DNA of 64,000 nt from Bifidobacterium pseudolongum subsp. globosum (GCF_004155535.1 NZ_RYUH01000009.1:186001-250000), one strand, 5' to 3'; shown: positions 27,529 to 39,993, counted from the first letter of the stretch. The notes: generated by a model not told the origin, from the letters alone. Translations and numbers: made by a program.

Positions 27529-27557
27529 ACCGCCCGGTTCTTCACCGGGCGGTTTTT
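27529..27557 (+). terminator. Intrinsic terminator after the LytR_C gene
   Basis: ACCGCCCGGT (27529-27538) pairs with ACCGGGCGGT (27544-27553) around a 5-nt loop, followed by five U residues. Textbook structure. Confidence 0.9.
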
Positions 27558-27763
27558 GTATATTTCAGGCAAAAATGCCCATGGGCTGGGCCGTTGAGTG
27601 CACAGAACCATCTCAAATGACAGATTTCGAGCGTTTTGCGGGCGTGCGCGCGTTAGAATAACATGCGGCCGCCCATTATGGACGCCTGTGATTGGGGAAG
27701 TTTGTAAGATCATGGTGATCCGGGGGACGACATGATTGCAATACATAGAAGGAAAACAGGCAG

Positions 27764-27970
27764 ATGGCACAAGGAACAGTCAAGTTCTTCAGCGCCGGCA
27801 GGGGGTATGGCTTCATCAACCCTGCACAGGGTGGTGAGGATGTCTTCGTCCATTATTCAACGATCCAGGCTGAAGGGTTCAGGACGTTGAAGGAAGGTGA
27901 CCGTGTGGAGTACAGCGTCGTCAAGACGCCCAAGGGGTATCAGGCAAAAGACGTTGTTGTGCTGAACTGA
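27764..27970 (+). CDS. cspA: Cold-shock protein
   Basis: A 68-residue single cold-shock domain. RNP1 reads GRGYGFIN and RNP2 reads DVFVHYS, so both RNA-binding motifs are intact; GTVKFFSAGRG starts the domain. Family members are RNA chaperones. AAGGA sits near the ATG. The 200-bp upstream region may contain the long 5' leader common to csp mRNAs, with a TAGAAT hexamer at 27654. groEL follows after a hairpin and two CIRCE elements. Confidence 0.93.
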   Translation: MAQGTVKFFSAGRGYGFINPAQGGEDVFVHYSTIQAEGFRTLKEGDRVEYSVVKTPKGYQAKDVVVLN

Positions 27971-28003
27971 CGGTGGGGGTGTGCGCAGACGCGCCCCGAA
28001 AGC

Positions 28004-28039
28004 AATGCCCGGAGGCCGGTTTGCGGCCGTCCGGGCATT
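28004..28039 (+). terminator. Hairpin after cspA
   Basis: An imperfect stem of about 14 bp (28004-28017 with 28025-28039) with a short loop, 33 bp after the csp stop. It separates csp from the groEL promoter. Confidence 0.55.
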
Positions 28040-28078
28040 TGCGTCTCTTGCCGAGAGCGCAAATTCCTGCATGTCGAG

Positions 28079-28105
28079 TTGGCACTCGAGCATCGAGAGT
28101 GCTAC
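28079..28105 (+). promoter_or_regulatory. CIRCE element 1 (HrcA operator) at groEL
   Basis: TTGGCACTC-N9-GAGTGCTAC matches the CIRCE consensus TTAGCACTC-N9-GAGTGCTAA with two changes. TTGGCA also looks like a -35, with TACTCT at 28103-28108 as a -10 after 18 bp, so bound HrcA would cover the promoter. Confidence 0.9.
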
Positions 28106-28114
28106 TCTCCCGTA

Positions 28115-29830
<1,716 letters not shown>

Positions 29831-29889
29831 TAGAACTGTGTCATAGCGGCGCCAACGGCATTGCCGTCGCGCTGCGGTGAATCAGCAGC

Positions 29890-29926
29890 CGAGGGCCCCA
29901 TCCGCATACCGCGGGTGGGGCCCTCG
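29890..29926. terminator. Hairpin between convergent groEL and WXG100 genes
   Basis: An 11-bp perfect outer stem (29890-29900 with 29916-29926), extending to about 16 bp with one G-T pair, lies between two genes that converge. It can serve both directions. Confidence 0.65.
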
Positions 29927-29938
29927 CCATATGTGGGC

Positions 29939-30232
29939 TCACCCTGCGCTGAACAGGCGCGCCGCCTGCGATTCCGCGTCGGCGTAGACGCTCGAGGCCT
30001 GGGTGAGGGCCTGCTGGATGGATTCAAGGGATTGCTCCATCTGCTGCTGCGCCGCCCTCCATTGCGCGGCGAGCGCGTTGAACTGCGTGGCGGCGCCGCC
30101 ACGCCACGCGTCCTGCAGCGCATTGAGGTTGCCGTACATCTGGTCGACCGATTGGCGGATCGCCGTGATCGACGTGCACACCGCGGCGCTCGAGGCCTGG
30201 ATGCGTTCCGAATCCACTTGGTACTGTGGCAT
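29939..30232 (-). CDS. WXG100 (ESAT-6-like) protein
   Basis: A 97-residue, all-helical protein with DAWRGGAATQFNALAAQW at about residues 41-58: the W-R-G bend of the WXG100 family, which is secreted as dimers by type VII systems. Length and symmetry fit EsxA/B. No EssC/EccC-type ATPase is in this window. GGAGGAACC precedes the ATG. It converges on groEL; the TPM gene starts divergently 80 bp away. Confidence 0.88.
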   Translation of the reverse strand: MPQYQVDSERIQASSAAVCTSITAIRQSVDQMYGNLNALQDAWRGGAATQFNALAAQWRAAQQQMEQSLESIQQALTQASSVYADAESQAARLFSAG

Positions 30233-30299
30233 GATGGTTCCTCCTTGGGTGGTGTATTCAGTTGTCTGCTAATACCTGCCGGCCGGGCATGACGGCCGG

Positions 30300-30305
30300 T
30301 ACTGT
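30300..30305 (+). promoter_or_regulatory. Possible leaderless -10 for the TPM gene
   Basis: TACTGT ends seven bases before the ATG at 30313. A 7-bp inverted repeat (30279-30285 with 30293-30299) lies immediately upstream and could be an operator. Confidence 0.35.
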
Positions 30306-30312
30306 GGAATCT

Positions 30313-31173
30313 ATGACATCTCAATGTGCAAGCAAAGCCGGTTCCGCCCCTGTGGTCGGACGCCCGGGTTATCCACAATCGTCCCGACCGGTTGCTCGTG
30401 CCGTCGGCATGCTCATGCTCGTCATCGCCATGGCGTTGACCGGCGTCATCGCCACGCCGTCCTATGCGGACGAGGCCACGCCGTCGCCGGCCGCCGCGGC
30501 CACGACGCCAAGCACCGAGGACGTGTCGGCCAACATCGTCGACACCCAGAACCTGCTGGGGGACAACCTTGGCGCGGTCACGGACGCCATCAAAGAGACC
30601 TACGAACACACCGGTGTGACGGTGCGCCTGATCTATGTCAATTCGTTCAACACCGACAAGCAGCCCGACGCATGGGCGGCGCAGACCCTCAAGTCGCTCG
30701 ACCCGCCGCCGAACACCGTGCTGTTGGCCGTCGCGTCGAACGACGGCAACCTGGCGGTTGTGGTCTCGCCGAATTCCGCCGAATGGCTGCGCAACCGCAA
30801 GACGGTGGACAAGCTTTCCGAGGCGGCCTCGGCGCCGCTCACGGATGATGCGAACGCCAACGGGCCGAATTGGGCGAAGTCGGCGATCGACATGATGCAA
30901 GCCATCCAGACCGCGAAAAGCACATCCACCTCATCGACCGCGGCCTCGGTCGGCATCATCGTCATGATCGGCGCCGTGGCTGTGCTGCTGATCGGCGCCG
31001 TGGCCGTGATCGTGGTGCGTCGCCGTCGTGAGACCGAGCGTGACGCCGAACGCGTCGTCGAGGACGAGGACGCGCAGGATGATGACGCCCGCAAGGGCAC
31101 CGCAAAGACCGCCCCGGCCTCGGACGCCGATCCGCCCCTCGGGGCCGCTTCCACCGCCGCAGACGAGCGTTAG
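30313..31173 (+). CDS. TPM-domain membrane protein
   Basis: A 286-residue protein: signal/TM segment (AVGMLMLVIAMALTGVIA, about residues 30-47), an external TPM domain (about 75-200; VTVRLIYVNSF, NTVLLAVASNDGNLAVVVSP), a second TM (ASVGIIVMIGAVAVLLIGAVAVIVV, about 212-236) and a cytoplasmic charged tail. TPM domains occur in envelope-associated proteins of varied function. ATG 30313 is chosen although it lacks a ribosome-binding site; the reading frame is open to 30262. It precedes the two-component pair by 52 bp. Confidence 0.78.
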   Translation: MTSQCASKAGSAPVVGRPGYPQSSRPVARAVGMLMLVIAMALTGVIATPSYADEATPSPAAAATTPSTEDVSANIVDTQNLLGDNLGAVTDAIKETYEHTGVTVRLIYVNSFNTDKQPDAWAAQTLKSLDPPPNTVLLAVASNDGNLAVVVSPNSAEWLRNRKTVDKLSEAASAPLTDDANANGPNWAKSAIDMMQAIQTAKSTSTSSTAASVGIIVMIGAVAVLLIGAVAVIVVRRRRETERDAERVVEDEDAQDDDARKGTAKTAPASDADPPLGAASTAADER

Positions 31174-31174
31174 A

Positions 31175-31203
31175 TTTCAGCTGACGTTCAGGAAACGTCC
31201 AGA
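31175..31203 (+). promoter_or_regulatory. Triple 11-bp direct repeat upstream of the response regulator
   Basis: TTTCAGC (31175-31181), GTTCAGG (31186-31192) and GTCCAGA (31197-31203) are 7-mers separated by 4-bp spacers, a period of exactly 11 bp. This layout is the one used by OmpR/PhoP-type regulators. It lies 23 bp before the start of the response regulator, so autoregulation is likely. Confidence 0.55.
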
Positions 31204-31225
31204 GTTCGTCGTCATCATATGCAGT

Positions 31226-31951
31226 ATGAGCAACGAAACATCCATCGTCGTCGTCGACGACGAACCGTCCATCCGTGAACTGCTTGTGGCCTCGCTCCAC
31301 TTCGCCGGCTACGAGGTGGAGACCGCCGCGTCCGGGTCCGAGGCGATCGAGGTCATCGAGAAGACCCAGCCCGACCTGATCATCCTCGACGTCATGCTGC
31401 CGGACATCGATGGATTCACCGTCACACGCCGCATCCGCCAGGAAGGCATCGACGCGCCGGTGCTCTTCCTCACGGCGCGCGACGACACCCAAGACAAGGT
31501 CATGGGCCTGACCGTCGGCGGCGACGACTATGTGACCAAGCCGTTCAGCCTCGAGGAAGTGGTCGCGCGCATCCGCGCGATCCTGCGCCGCACACGCGAA
31601 CAGGAGCAGGACGACCCGATCATCCGCGTCGGCGACCTCGAGATCAACGAGGATTCGCACGACGTGACGCGCGCCGGCAAGCCGATCGACCTGAGCCCCA
31701 CCGAATACAAGCTGTTGCGCTACCTCATGGACAACAAGGGCCGTGTGCTGTCGAAGGCGCAGATCCTCGACCATGTGTGGCAATACGACTGGGGAGGCGA
31801 CGCCGCCATCGTCGAATCGTACATCTCGTATCTGCGCAAGAAGGTCGACGACCTCGAGGTGGAGGACGAGGACGGCACGACGCACAAGGTGCAGCCGTTG
31901 ATCGAGACGAAACGTGGCATCGGCTACATGATCAGGGTGCCGAAGAACTGA
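31226..31951 (+). CDS. OmpR/PhoP-family response regulator
   Basis: A 241-residue regulator with a receiver domain (acidic DDE at 11-13, phospho-Asp55 in LIILDVMLPD, Lys in VTKPF) and a winged-helix C-terminal domain (LSPTEYKLLRYLM, then GRVLSKAQILDHVWQYD and SYISYLRKKVD). The C-terminal recognition region closely resembles mycobacterial PhoP. No ribosome-binding site precedes ATG 31226; the leader may be absent or very short. Its kinase gene starts 13 bp downstream. Confidence 0.9.
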   Translation: MSNETSIVVVDDEPSIRELLVASLHFAGYEVETAASGSEAIEVIEKTQPDLIILDVMLPDIDGFTVTRRIRQEGIDAPVLFLTARDDTQDKVMGLTVGGDDYVTKPFSLEEVVARIRAILRRTREQEQDDPIIRVGDLEINEDSHDVTRAGKPIDLSPTEYKLLRYLMDNKGRVLSKAQILDHVWQYDWGGDAAIVESYISYLRKKVDDLEVEDEDGTTHKVQPLIETKRGIGYMIRVPKN

Positions 31952-31964
31952 AGGTCGACGCCAG

Positions 31965-33755
31965 ATGAAGTCTCCAGCCGACCCGAAACCAACGAAGCGG
32001 GCCGATGCCGGCGGCGCGCCCACAACCACACCCCGCACAGGGGGCGCGCCACGGGCCAAGGACGGCGGGACGCCATATGCCGCGCGCTTCAGCAGCATCC
32101 AGAAAATCCCGTTGGGCGTCAAGCTCGTCATCTCGATCATCGTGCTGCTCAGCGTGGGCACGGTCAGCATCTCGCTGTCGATCCGCCAACTCGTCAACAG
32201 CTACATGCTGCAGCGCACCGACAGCCAGCTGCTGCAGCAGGCCGAACTCGTGTTCAAGAACACGACGCTGCTCAACGACACCAAATCCACCGCCGACAGC
32301 AACTCGTTCGTCAGCTACTATGTGCAGGCCTACGACAGCCAGACGGGGCGCACCTACCAGCTGCTGCAGCCGATGTACCGCGACGGTGTCATCTCACGGC
32401 CCGTGTTGCCCCATGACGGCGGCCTTGACGGACATGAGATCGCCGTGCCGTACACGACCCCGGCCGTGGTGGACCTCGAGAACGTGAAAGGCCAGCCGGA
32501 CCACGAGACGATGGTCATGGCGCAGGCCCCGTGGCGCGTCGTGGCGTTGCGCTGGGTCAGCGACTCCGCGAACGGCACGATCGAACCGCGCGGCGTGATC
32601 TACATCGGCCTGTCGCTGGGCAACCAGATCGACATGATCGACAACCTGACCCGGTTCTGCGTCATCGTCGGCGCCGCGGTCGTGCTGCTCGGCGGGGTGC
32701 TCAGCGCGATCACCGTGCAGCGCACGTTGAGTCCGCTCAAACGCATCGAGAAGACGGCGGCGAAGATCGCGGCGGGCGACCTGTCGCAACGCGTGCCGGA
32801 CGCGCCGGAAGGCACCGAGGTGGGCACGCTCGCGAAATCGCTCAACACGATGCTCGCGCAGATCGAACGCAGTTTCCGCCAGCAACAGACCACGACCGAG
32901 AAGATGAAACGGTTCGTCTCCGACGCGAGCCACGAGCTGCGCACACCGCTTGCCGCCATCCACGGATACGCCGAGCTCTACCGCATGCAGCGCAATGCGC
33001 CGGGCCAGCTCGAGCGCGCCGACGATTCGATCGCGCACATCGAGGCGTCGAGCGCGCGCATGACGCTGCTCGTCGAGGACCTGCTGTCGCTGGCGCGCCT
33101 CGACGAAGGCCATGGCATCTCGATCACCGATCACATCGACTTGGGCTCGGTCATCCGCGACTCGGCGGACGACCTGCATGCGCTCGACCCGGAACGCGAC
33201 ATCACGACCGGCGTGCTCGGCCTCGACGTCAGCGAACCGGACCATCTGCGGCTGAGCATGACACCCGGTGAGCTGCCGAGCGTCATGATGGTGGCCGACG
33301 GCACACGACTGCATCAGGTGGTCACGAACATCGTCGGCAACATCCACCGCTACACGCCCGCGGATTCGCCGGTCGAACTCTCGCTCGGCGTGCTCGGCCT
33401 CGACATGCCGCTCGACGAACTGACGTCGCTCGCCTCGGGGGAGGAGTCGTTGCAGGCCATTGTGGGCGCGGCCGCGCGCTTCACCGTGACGCAGCACGGC
33501 ATGATGGTCGCCGTGGCGCGTTTCACCGACCACGGGCCGGGCGTGCCGCCGGACGGTCTGGCCCGGATCTTCGAACGGTTCTACACCGCCGACCCGTCCC
33601 GCGCGCGCCAGAAGGGCGGTACGGGACTCGGCATGGCGATCGCGCAATCGGTGATCAACGCGCACCGCGGGTTCATCTGCGCCACCGAAAGCCCCGGCGG
33701 CGGCCTCACCTTCACGATCGTCATGCCGCTTGCCCCCGACGAAGCGGAGGCCTGA
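31965..33755 (+). CDS. Sensor histidine kinase
   Basis: A 596-residue membrane kinase paired with the preceding regulator. TM1 near residues 50-75, an external sensor of about 150 residues, TM2 near 230-255, a HAMP domain ending before 310, and HisKA with SDASHELRTPLAA, phospho-acceptor His323. The ATPase domain has an N-box NIVGNIHRYTP, DHGPGVPPDG and GGTGLGMAIA. The N-box His-Arg in place of the usual Asn-Ala-x-Lys is slightly unusual. It is probably the PhoR-like partner. A hairpin follows its stop. Confidence 0.9.
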   Translation: MKSPADPKPTKRADAGGAPTTTPRTGGAPRAKDGGTPYAARFSSIQKIPLGVKLVISIIVLLSVGTVSISLSIRQLVNSYMLQRTDSQLLQQAELVFKNTTLLNDTKSTADSNSFVSYYVQAYDSQTGRTYQLLQPMYRDGVISRPVLPHDGGLDGHEIAVPYTTPAVVDLENVKGQPDHETMVMAQAPWRVVALRWVSDSANGTIEPRGVIYIGLSLGNQIDMIDNLTRFCVIVGAAVVLLGGVLSAITVQRTLSPLKRIEKTAAKIAAGDLSQRVPDAPEGTEVGTLAKSLNTMLAQIERSFRQQQTTTEKMKRFVSDASHELRTPLAAIHGYAELYRMQRNAPGQLERADDSIAHIEASSARMTLLVEDLLSLARLDEGHGISITDHIDLGSVIRDSADDLHALDPERDITTGVLGLDVSEPDHLRLSMTPGELPSVMMVADGTRLHQVVTNIVGNIHRYTPADSPVELSLGVLGLDMPLDELTSLASGEESLQAIVGAAARFTVTQHGMMVAVARFTDHGPGVPPDGLARIFERFYTADPSRARQKGGTGLGMAIAQSVINAHRGFICATESPGGGLTFTIVMPLAPDEAEA

Positions 33756-33767
33756 ACGGGCGCGCGG

Positions 33768-33804
33768 ACCGGCTGCGGCGGGCATTATGCTCACCGCGGC
33801 CGGT
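33768..33804 (+). terminator. Hairpin after the histidine kinase gene
   Basis: ACCGGCTGCGG (33768-33778) pairs with CCGCGGCCGGT (33794-33804) with one G-T pair. It overlaps the -35 region of the next promoter. Confidence 0.45.
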
Positions 33805-33834
33805 TTGTGCTGTATGCGGGGGCTGCGGTAAGAT
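33805..33834 (+). promoter_or_regulatory. Promoter of the cold-shock-domain gene
   Basis: TTGTGC (33805-33810), 18 bp, TAAGAT (33829-33834). The implied leader of about 70 nt contains an 8-bp perfect GC stem-loop (33851-33871). Confidence 0.5.
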
Positions 33835-33910
33835 GGGACGTTGGATTATCGCGCGGGCCCGGAGCCCGCGCATTGGTATGAACGATTTGTTGACTGGGTG
33901 AGAGGTGACC

Positions 33911-34300
33911 ATGCCGAGCGGACGTGTACGTTGGTTCGATGCGAAGAAGGGTTTTGGATTCATCGAGAGCGATGACGGCCATGATGTGTTTCTGCCCCAG
34001 ACCGCCCTGCCGAAGGACACGCGTGATGTGCGCAAGGGCGCGAAGGTGGAATATTCGGTGATCGACGGCAGCAAGGGGCCCGTGGCCATGGACGTGACAT
34101 TCGTCAAATCCGCGCCGTCGCTCGTCAAGGCCACACGGCCGAAGCCGGACGACATGGCGGCCATTGTGGAGGACCTGATCAAACTGCTCGACTCCGCGGG
34201 CAACCAGCTGCGCCGCCACCGGTATCCTTCGGCCTCGGACAGCAAGAAACTCGCCACGCTGCTGCGCGCCGTGGCGGACAATTTCGATGTACAGGAATGA
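33911..34300 (+). CDS. Cold-shock-domain protein with C-terminal extension
   Basis: A 129-residue protein. Residues 1-66 are a cold-shock domain with RNP1 KKGFGFIE and RNP2 HDVFLPQ (His replaced by Leu-Pro-Gln relative to the usual VHF). The rest is a helical extension (DDMAAIVEDLIKLLDSAGNQLRRHRYP) seen in actinobacterial CspB-type proteins. AGAGGTG precedes ATG 33911. The DUF3027 gene starts four bases after its stop, so the two are translated together. Confidence 0.88.
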   Translation: MPSGRVRWFDAKKGFGFIESDDGHDVFLPQTALPKDTRDVRKGAKVEYSVIDGSKGPVAMDVTFVKSAPSLVKATRPKPDDMAAIVEDLIKLLDSAGNQLRRHRYPSASDSKKLATLLRAVADNFDVQE

Positions 34301-34303
34301 TTG

Positions 34304-35206
34304 ATGACAGACAATGCTTTGGACCCGGTGGCGCTCGCCCGCGCCGTGGCGATCGACGCCGCCGAGAACCCGGACGCCGTCGGCGACTATGTGACGCAAC
34401 AGGCCATGGAAGGCGGGGTCACTGATTTCCGCTTCGCCGCGCTGATGGTGGGCTACGAGGGCTGGCAGTGGTCGGTCACGCTGTACCACGATGCGGAACT
34501 GGACCACTGGACCGTCGACGAGTCCACGCTGATCCCCTCGGACCAGGCATTGCTGCCGCCGCCGTGGGTGCCGTGGAAGGACCGGCTGGAGCCGTCCGAC
34601 CTGACCGTTACCGACTCCATCGGCACCGAACAGGACGACCCGCGCCTCGAGCCGGGCATCACCGAAGAGGGCATGGCGCAGGTCGAGGCCACCGTGGCCG
34701 AAGACGGCGCCACGAACAGCGCCGAAGACGTGCATGACGCGGTCGAGGAATACGACCTGTCCCGCCGGCGGGTCATGTCCGAACTCGGGCGCTCGCAGAC
34801 GGCCAAACGGTGGTATGACGGTCCGCACGGGCCCAAGTCGCTGTCCACGAAGACCGCGGATGGCAACCTGTGCTCGACGTGTGGGTTCCTCATCCCACTG
34901 CGCGGCGACCTGGGCACGATGTTCGGCGTGTGCGCGAACCGTTGGAGTCCTGATGATGGGCGCGTCGTCTCACTCGACCACGGGTGCGGCGAACATTCGC
35001 AGATCGAACCGCCGGAGCCGAGCAACCTGTGGATCCAGACGAAGCCCGCGTACGACGATATGCACATCGACATCGTCGCGCAGAGCACCCGTGAGGAACG
35101 CGGGGAAGTGGAACTGCTCGAAGAGGCCAACGAGGCCGGTGAGGCCGACGAGCAGGAAGCCGCCACATCCCCGGAATCCGCGGAAACAACCGAATCCGCA
35201 GAGTAA
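34304..35206 (+). CDS. DUF3027 family protein
   Basis: A 300-residue acidic protein of the actinobacterial DUF3027 family, often found beside a cold-shock gene as here. The central segment WYDGPHGPKSLSTKTADGN is followed by CSTCGFLIPL, a later VCAN and HGCGEHS, giving CxxC...C...C/H ligands for a zinc ion at about residues 190-230. The last 45 residues are almost only Glu, Ala, Ser and Thr. AGGA supports ATG 34304. Function unknown; an RNA- or ribosome-related role is a guess from the neighbour. Confidence 0.8.
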   Translation: MTDNALDPVALARAVAIDAAENPDAVGDYVTQQAMEGGVTDFRFAALMVGYEGWQWSVTLYHDAELDHWTVDESTLIPSDQALLPPPWVPWKDRLEPSDLTVTDSIGTEQDDPRLEPGITEEGMAQVEATVAEDGATNSAEDVHDAVEEYDLSRRRVMSELGRSQTAKRWYDGPHGPKSLSTKTADGNLCSTCGFLIPLRGDLGTMFGVCANRWSPDDGRVVSLDHGCGEHSQIEPPEPSNLWIQTKPAYDDMHIDIVAQSTREERGEVELLEEANEAGEADEQEAATSPESAETTESAE

Positions 35207-35220
35207 GGCGCGCCGCCTTA
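35204..35220. terminator. Palindrome made of two convergent stop codons
   Basis: TAAGGCG-CGC-CGCCTTA forms a 7-bp stem with a 3-nt loop. The first TAA is the stop of the DUF3027 gene and the last three bases are the stop of the leftward gene. Confidence 0.5.
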
Positions 35221-36150
35221 CTGCTTGTCGGCGTTTTGCTTCGCCGACGGCGAGGCTGTGGCCGTTGCACTGGGCGACGGGCTTGCCGACGCACTCGGTG
35301 AGGCGCTGCCGGAAGGCTTCGTTGCCGGGTGTGCGGTGGACGACGCCGAATCCTTCGGCGAACTGGACGGCGACGTGGAAGGCTGTGCGCTTGCCGTCGC
35401 GGATGCGCTCGGCGTGGCCGTGGCGGTCTGCTCGGGTTGCGTCGAGGCGGACTGCGTGGGCAGGCCGCTGCTTGTTGCGTCTGGTGTGGCGTCGGCGTCA
35501 TCGCCGGTCACTCCCGAGGTGATGCGCACCAGTTCCTTGGTGATCGTCATATAGACGTCCTTGAGTTGTTTCGCCGTCTCGGTGTGGTCGTTGAGCCGCG
35601 CATTGTCCATCGTGATCGAGCATGACGGCACGGCGGGCTCTTTCTCGGCGTCGTCGATCAGCACGGTCATACGGCGCAGTGCGTCGGCATCAATCGTCTT
35701 GCTCGTGTCGTCGCGGTATTTCTTCGCGTCGTCGATCGCGGTCTGTGCGAGCCTGTGCGCATCCTGCGCCTGCGCGGTGGCGGTGCGGCACGCGCTCATC
35801 GCCTGCGCACGCGGTGTGCCCCAGATGGTGCCGTTCGCATACAGGGCGGCCACCACCGCGCACACCACGAATACCACAAGCACGATGATCTGCCACCACG
35901 GGCGGTGGCGCTTGGCCGTGCCCGTGCGGGACGCCGTCGTGTGTGCGCCTTGTGCGGGCAGACGTGTGCGCGTGCTGTCCTTGGGGGTGAACGACGGCGG
36001 GTTGCCGTCCTGTTCGGACGCATGCTCCGCGCGGGTCTGGCTGGTGTTCCCCTCTGTGCCCGTGTGTTGGGTTGTGTCGTCCTGACCGCCCACCGTGGTG
36101 GTTTCGTCGTCTGTGTATGCGTTGTTGCTGTGCTGTTCGTCTGCTGTCAT
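35218..36150 (-). CDS. Single-TM protein with low-complexity external tail
   Basis: A 310-residue protein of unknown function. Hydrophilic cytoplasmic part (about 1-85, Thr/Asp/Gln-rich), one TM helix (IIVLVVFVVCAVVAALYANG, about 88-107), a helical external part with two Cys (ACRTATAQAQ, PSCSITMDN) that could form a disulfide, and about 100 residues almost only Ser, Thr, Pro, Ala and Gln. Such tails typically span peptidoglycan or are modified. AAGGA lies before ATG 36150. Confidence 0.65.
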   Translation of the reverse strand: MTADEQHSNNAYTDDETTTVGGQDDTTQHTGTEGNTSQTRAEHASEQDGNPPSFTPKDSTRTRLPAQGAHTTASRTGTAKRHRPWWQIIVLVVFVVCAVVAALYANGTIWGTPRAQAMSACRTATAQAQDAHRLAQTAIDDAKKYRDDTSKTIDADALRRMTVLIDDAEKEPAVPSCSITMDNARLNDHTETAKQLKDVYMTITKELVRITSGVTGDDADATPDATSSGLPTQSASTQPEQTATATPSASATASAQPSTSPSSSPKDSASSTAHPATKPSGSASPSASASPSPSATATASPSAKQNADKQ

Positions 36151-36259
36151 AAGTCCTTATGTCCCTGTGTCCACGCACATCATATGCGGACTGCCTGTGA
36201 CCGGCGCCTGAACTGAGCCGACGGTGAACCGGCGTGCGCCCAGCTCGGGCGAAACGCGG

Positions 36260-37237
36260 TCAGTGCACGATCGACAGGTTGCACTCGGCGGAATTGAGCA
36301 GCTGCTTGGAGACCGATCCGAGGAAATGCGCGTCCAAACCGCTCAGGCCACGCGAGCCGACCACGATGTGGCGCGCATAGCGTGACGCGCTGACGAGGCC
36401 TTTGCCCGCGCTGATGTGGAATGCGTTCGGCGTCACCGAAAGACCGGCAGACATGGGGGAGCCGTCCACCATCTTCGTCACGATCGACTCGGCGTAGCGC
36501 TGGGCTACCTCCATCGGCGCCACACTCGACTCATAGCCGGGAACGGTGCCCAGGTCGCGCAGCTGCCAGCAGAACATCACGTGCAGCGGCGCGCTGTTGA
36601 GCTTGGCGAGGCGCGCCGCGAACTCCAGCGCGCGCTGCGACGTGGGCGAGCCGTCCACGCCCACCACGATCGGGCGCACGACGCGCGGCGTCGGTACGAC
36701 AGGCGTCACGAAATGCACTTGGTCGTCGCCCGGGCTCAGCGCGTTTGCAATCTGGTCCTGCACGTCGATGTCCTCATCGCTCGCCGTGCGGATCACCGTG
36801 ACCGGCACCGTCGACTCCTCGGCGAGCGAAGCGGAAAGCGAGCCGGCGAACCAGCGCGCCACACGCCCCATCGACCGGCGTCCCACCACGATCTGCTGCG
36901 CGTTGGCGCCGATCTCGAGCAGGGCGGAAGCGCCCGAAGCGCGGAACGACGTGAGCTTGATGTGCTCGTTGTCTATGTCGATGTCCTGCGTGGCGGCATC
37001 GACCCAGGTGCGCAGTTTGTCGGCCAGTTTCTGGCGCAGCTCGGCCACCTCCTGCTCGGTCTGCGGTTCGGGACCCATGTCCCACGAATACGACCAGCCG
37101 TACACGGCGTTCACCGACTGCCCCGAGAGCACGGCCTGATTGAGCGCCCAGCGCAGCGCGGCGAACGATTCGACGGTTCCGTCGACGCCTACGACAAGGT
37201 CACCTTGCGGATTGAGCGCATTGTTCTGCTCGCTCAT
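36260..37237 (-). CDS. Tandem-domain universal stress protein
   Basis: A 325-residue protein with two Usp domains (about 10-150 and 178-325). Each keeps the ATP-binding pattern G-x2-G-x9-G-S: VVGRRSMGRVARWFAGS and VVGSRGLSGLDAHFLGS. Each opens with VVGVDG. ATP-binding Usp proteins regulate growth arrest in Mycobacterium. AGGAG sits eight bases before the ATG. The same ribosome-binding site plus ATG unit is repeated 22 bp upstream (see findings). It is divergent from clpC with 140 bp between. Confidence 0.92.
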   Translation of the reverse strand: MSEQNNALNPQGDLVVGVDGTVESFAALRWALNQAVLSGQSVNAVYGWSYSWDMGPEPQTEQEVAELRQKLADKLRTWVDAATQDIDIDNEHIKLTSFRASGASALLEIGANAQQIVVGRRSMGRVARWFAGSLSASLAEESTVPVTVIRTASDEDIDVQDQIANALSPGDDQVHFVTPVVPTPRVVRPIVVGVDGSPTSQRALEFAARLAKLNSAPLHVMFCWQLRDLGTVPGYESSVAPMEVAQRYAESIVTKMVDGSPMSAGLSVTPNAFHISAGKGLVSASRYARHIVVGSRGLSGLDAHFLGSVSKQLLNSAECNLSIVH

Positions 37238-37259
37238 GGCATACTCCTAACATTTCCAT
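37200..37259 (-). other. Possible 19-codon upstream ORF overlapping the usp start
   Basis: AGGAGTATCGCATG (37270-37257) duplicates the usp start unit AGGAGTATGCCATG (37248-37235). The upstream ATG opens a 19-codon frame that runs out of phase across the usp start and stops at 37200. It may be translated and affect usp expression, or be a chance duplication. Confidence 0.3.
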
Positions 37260-37377
37260 GCGATACTCCTCGTTCAAGCATAACGTAACGGTTCTTGAGA
37301 AAAACAGGCGGAACGGAAATAAACGTCACTGTAAATCTGTAGAGTGATGTGGAATTACCAACCATGGAAGGACTAGC

Positions 37378-39924
<2,547 letters not shown>

Positions 39925-39947
39925 TGCGGTAAGTGGATATGATGCCT

Positions 39948-39988
39948 GAGGGCCTCGGCGACAACAGTCGCCGAGGCCCTCGCTTTTT
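39948..39988 (+). terminator. Intrinsic terminator of clpC
   Basis: A 15-bp perfect stem (39948-39962 with 39967-39981) with loop AACA, then GC and five U residues. Strong rightward terminator. Confidence 0.9.
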
Positions 39989-39993
39989 CTTTC

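Noticed and set aside
37238-37377. Looked for HAIR (HspR) or ClgR operators upstream of clpC
   Set aside because: No CTTGAGT-N7-ACTCAAG or CGCT-N4-GCC-type site is visible in the 140-bp gap.
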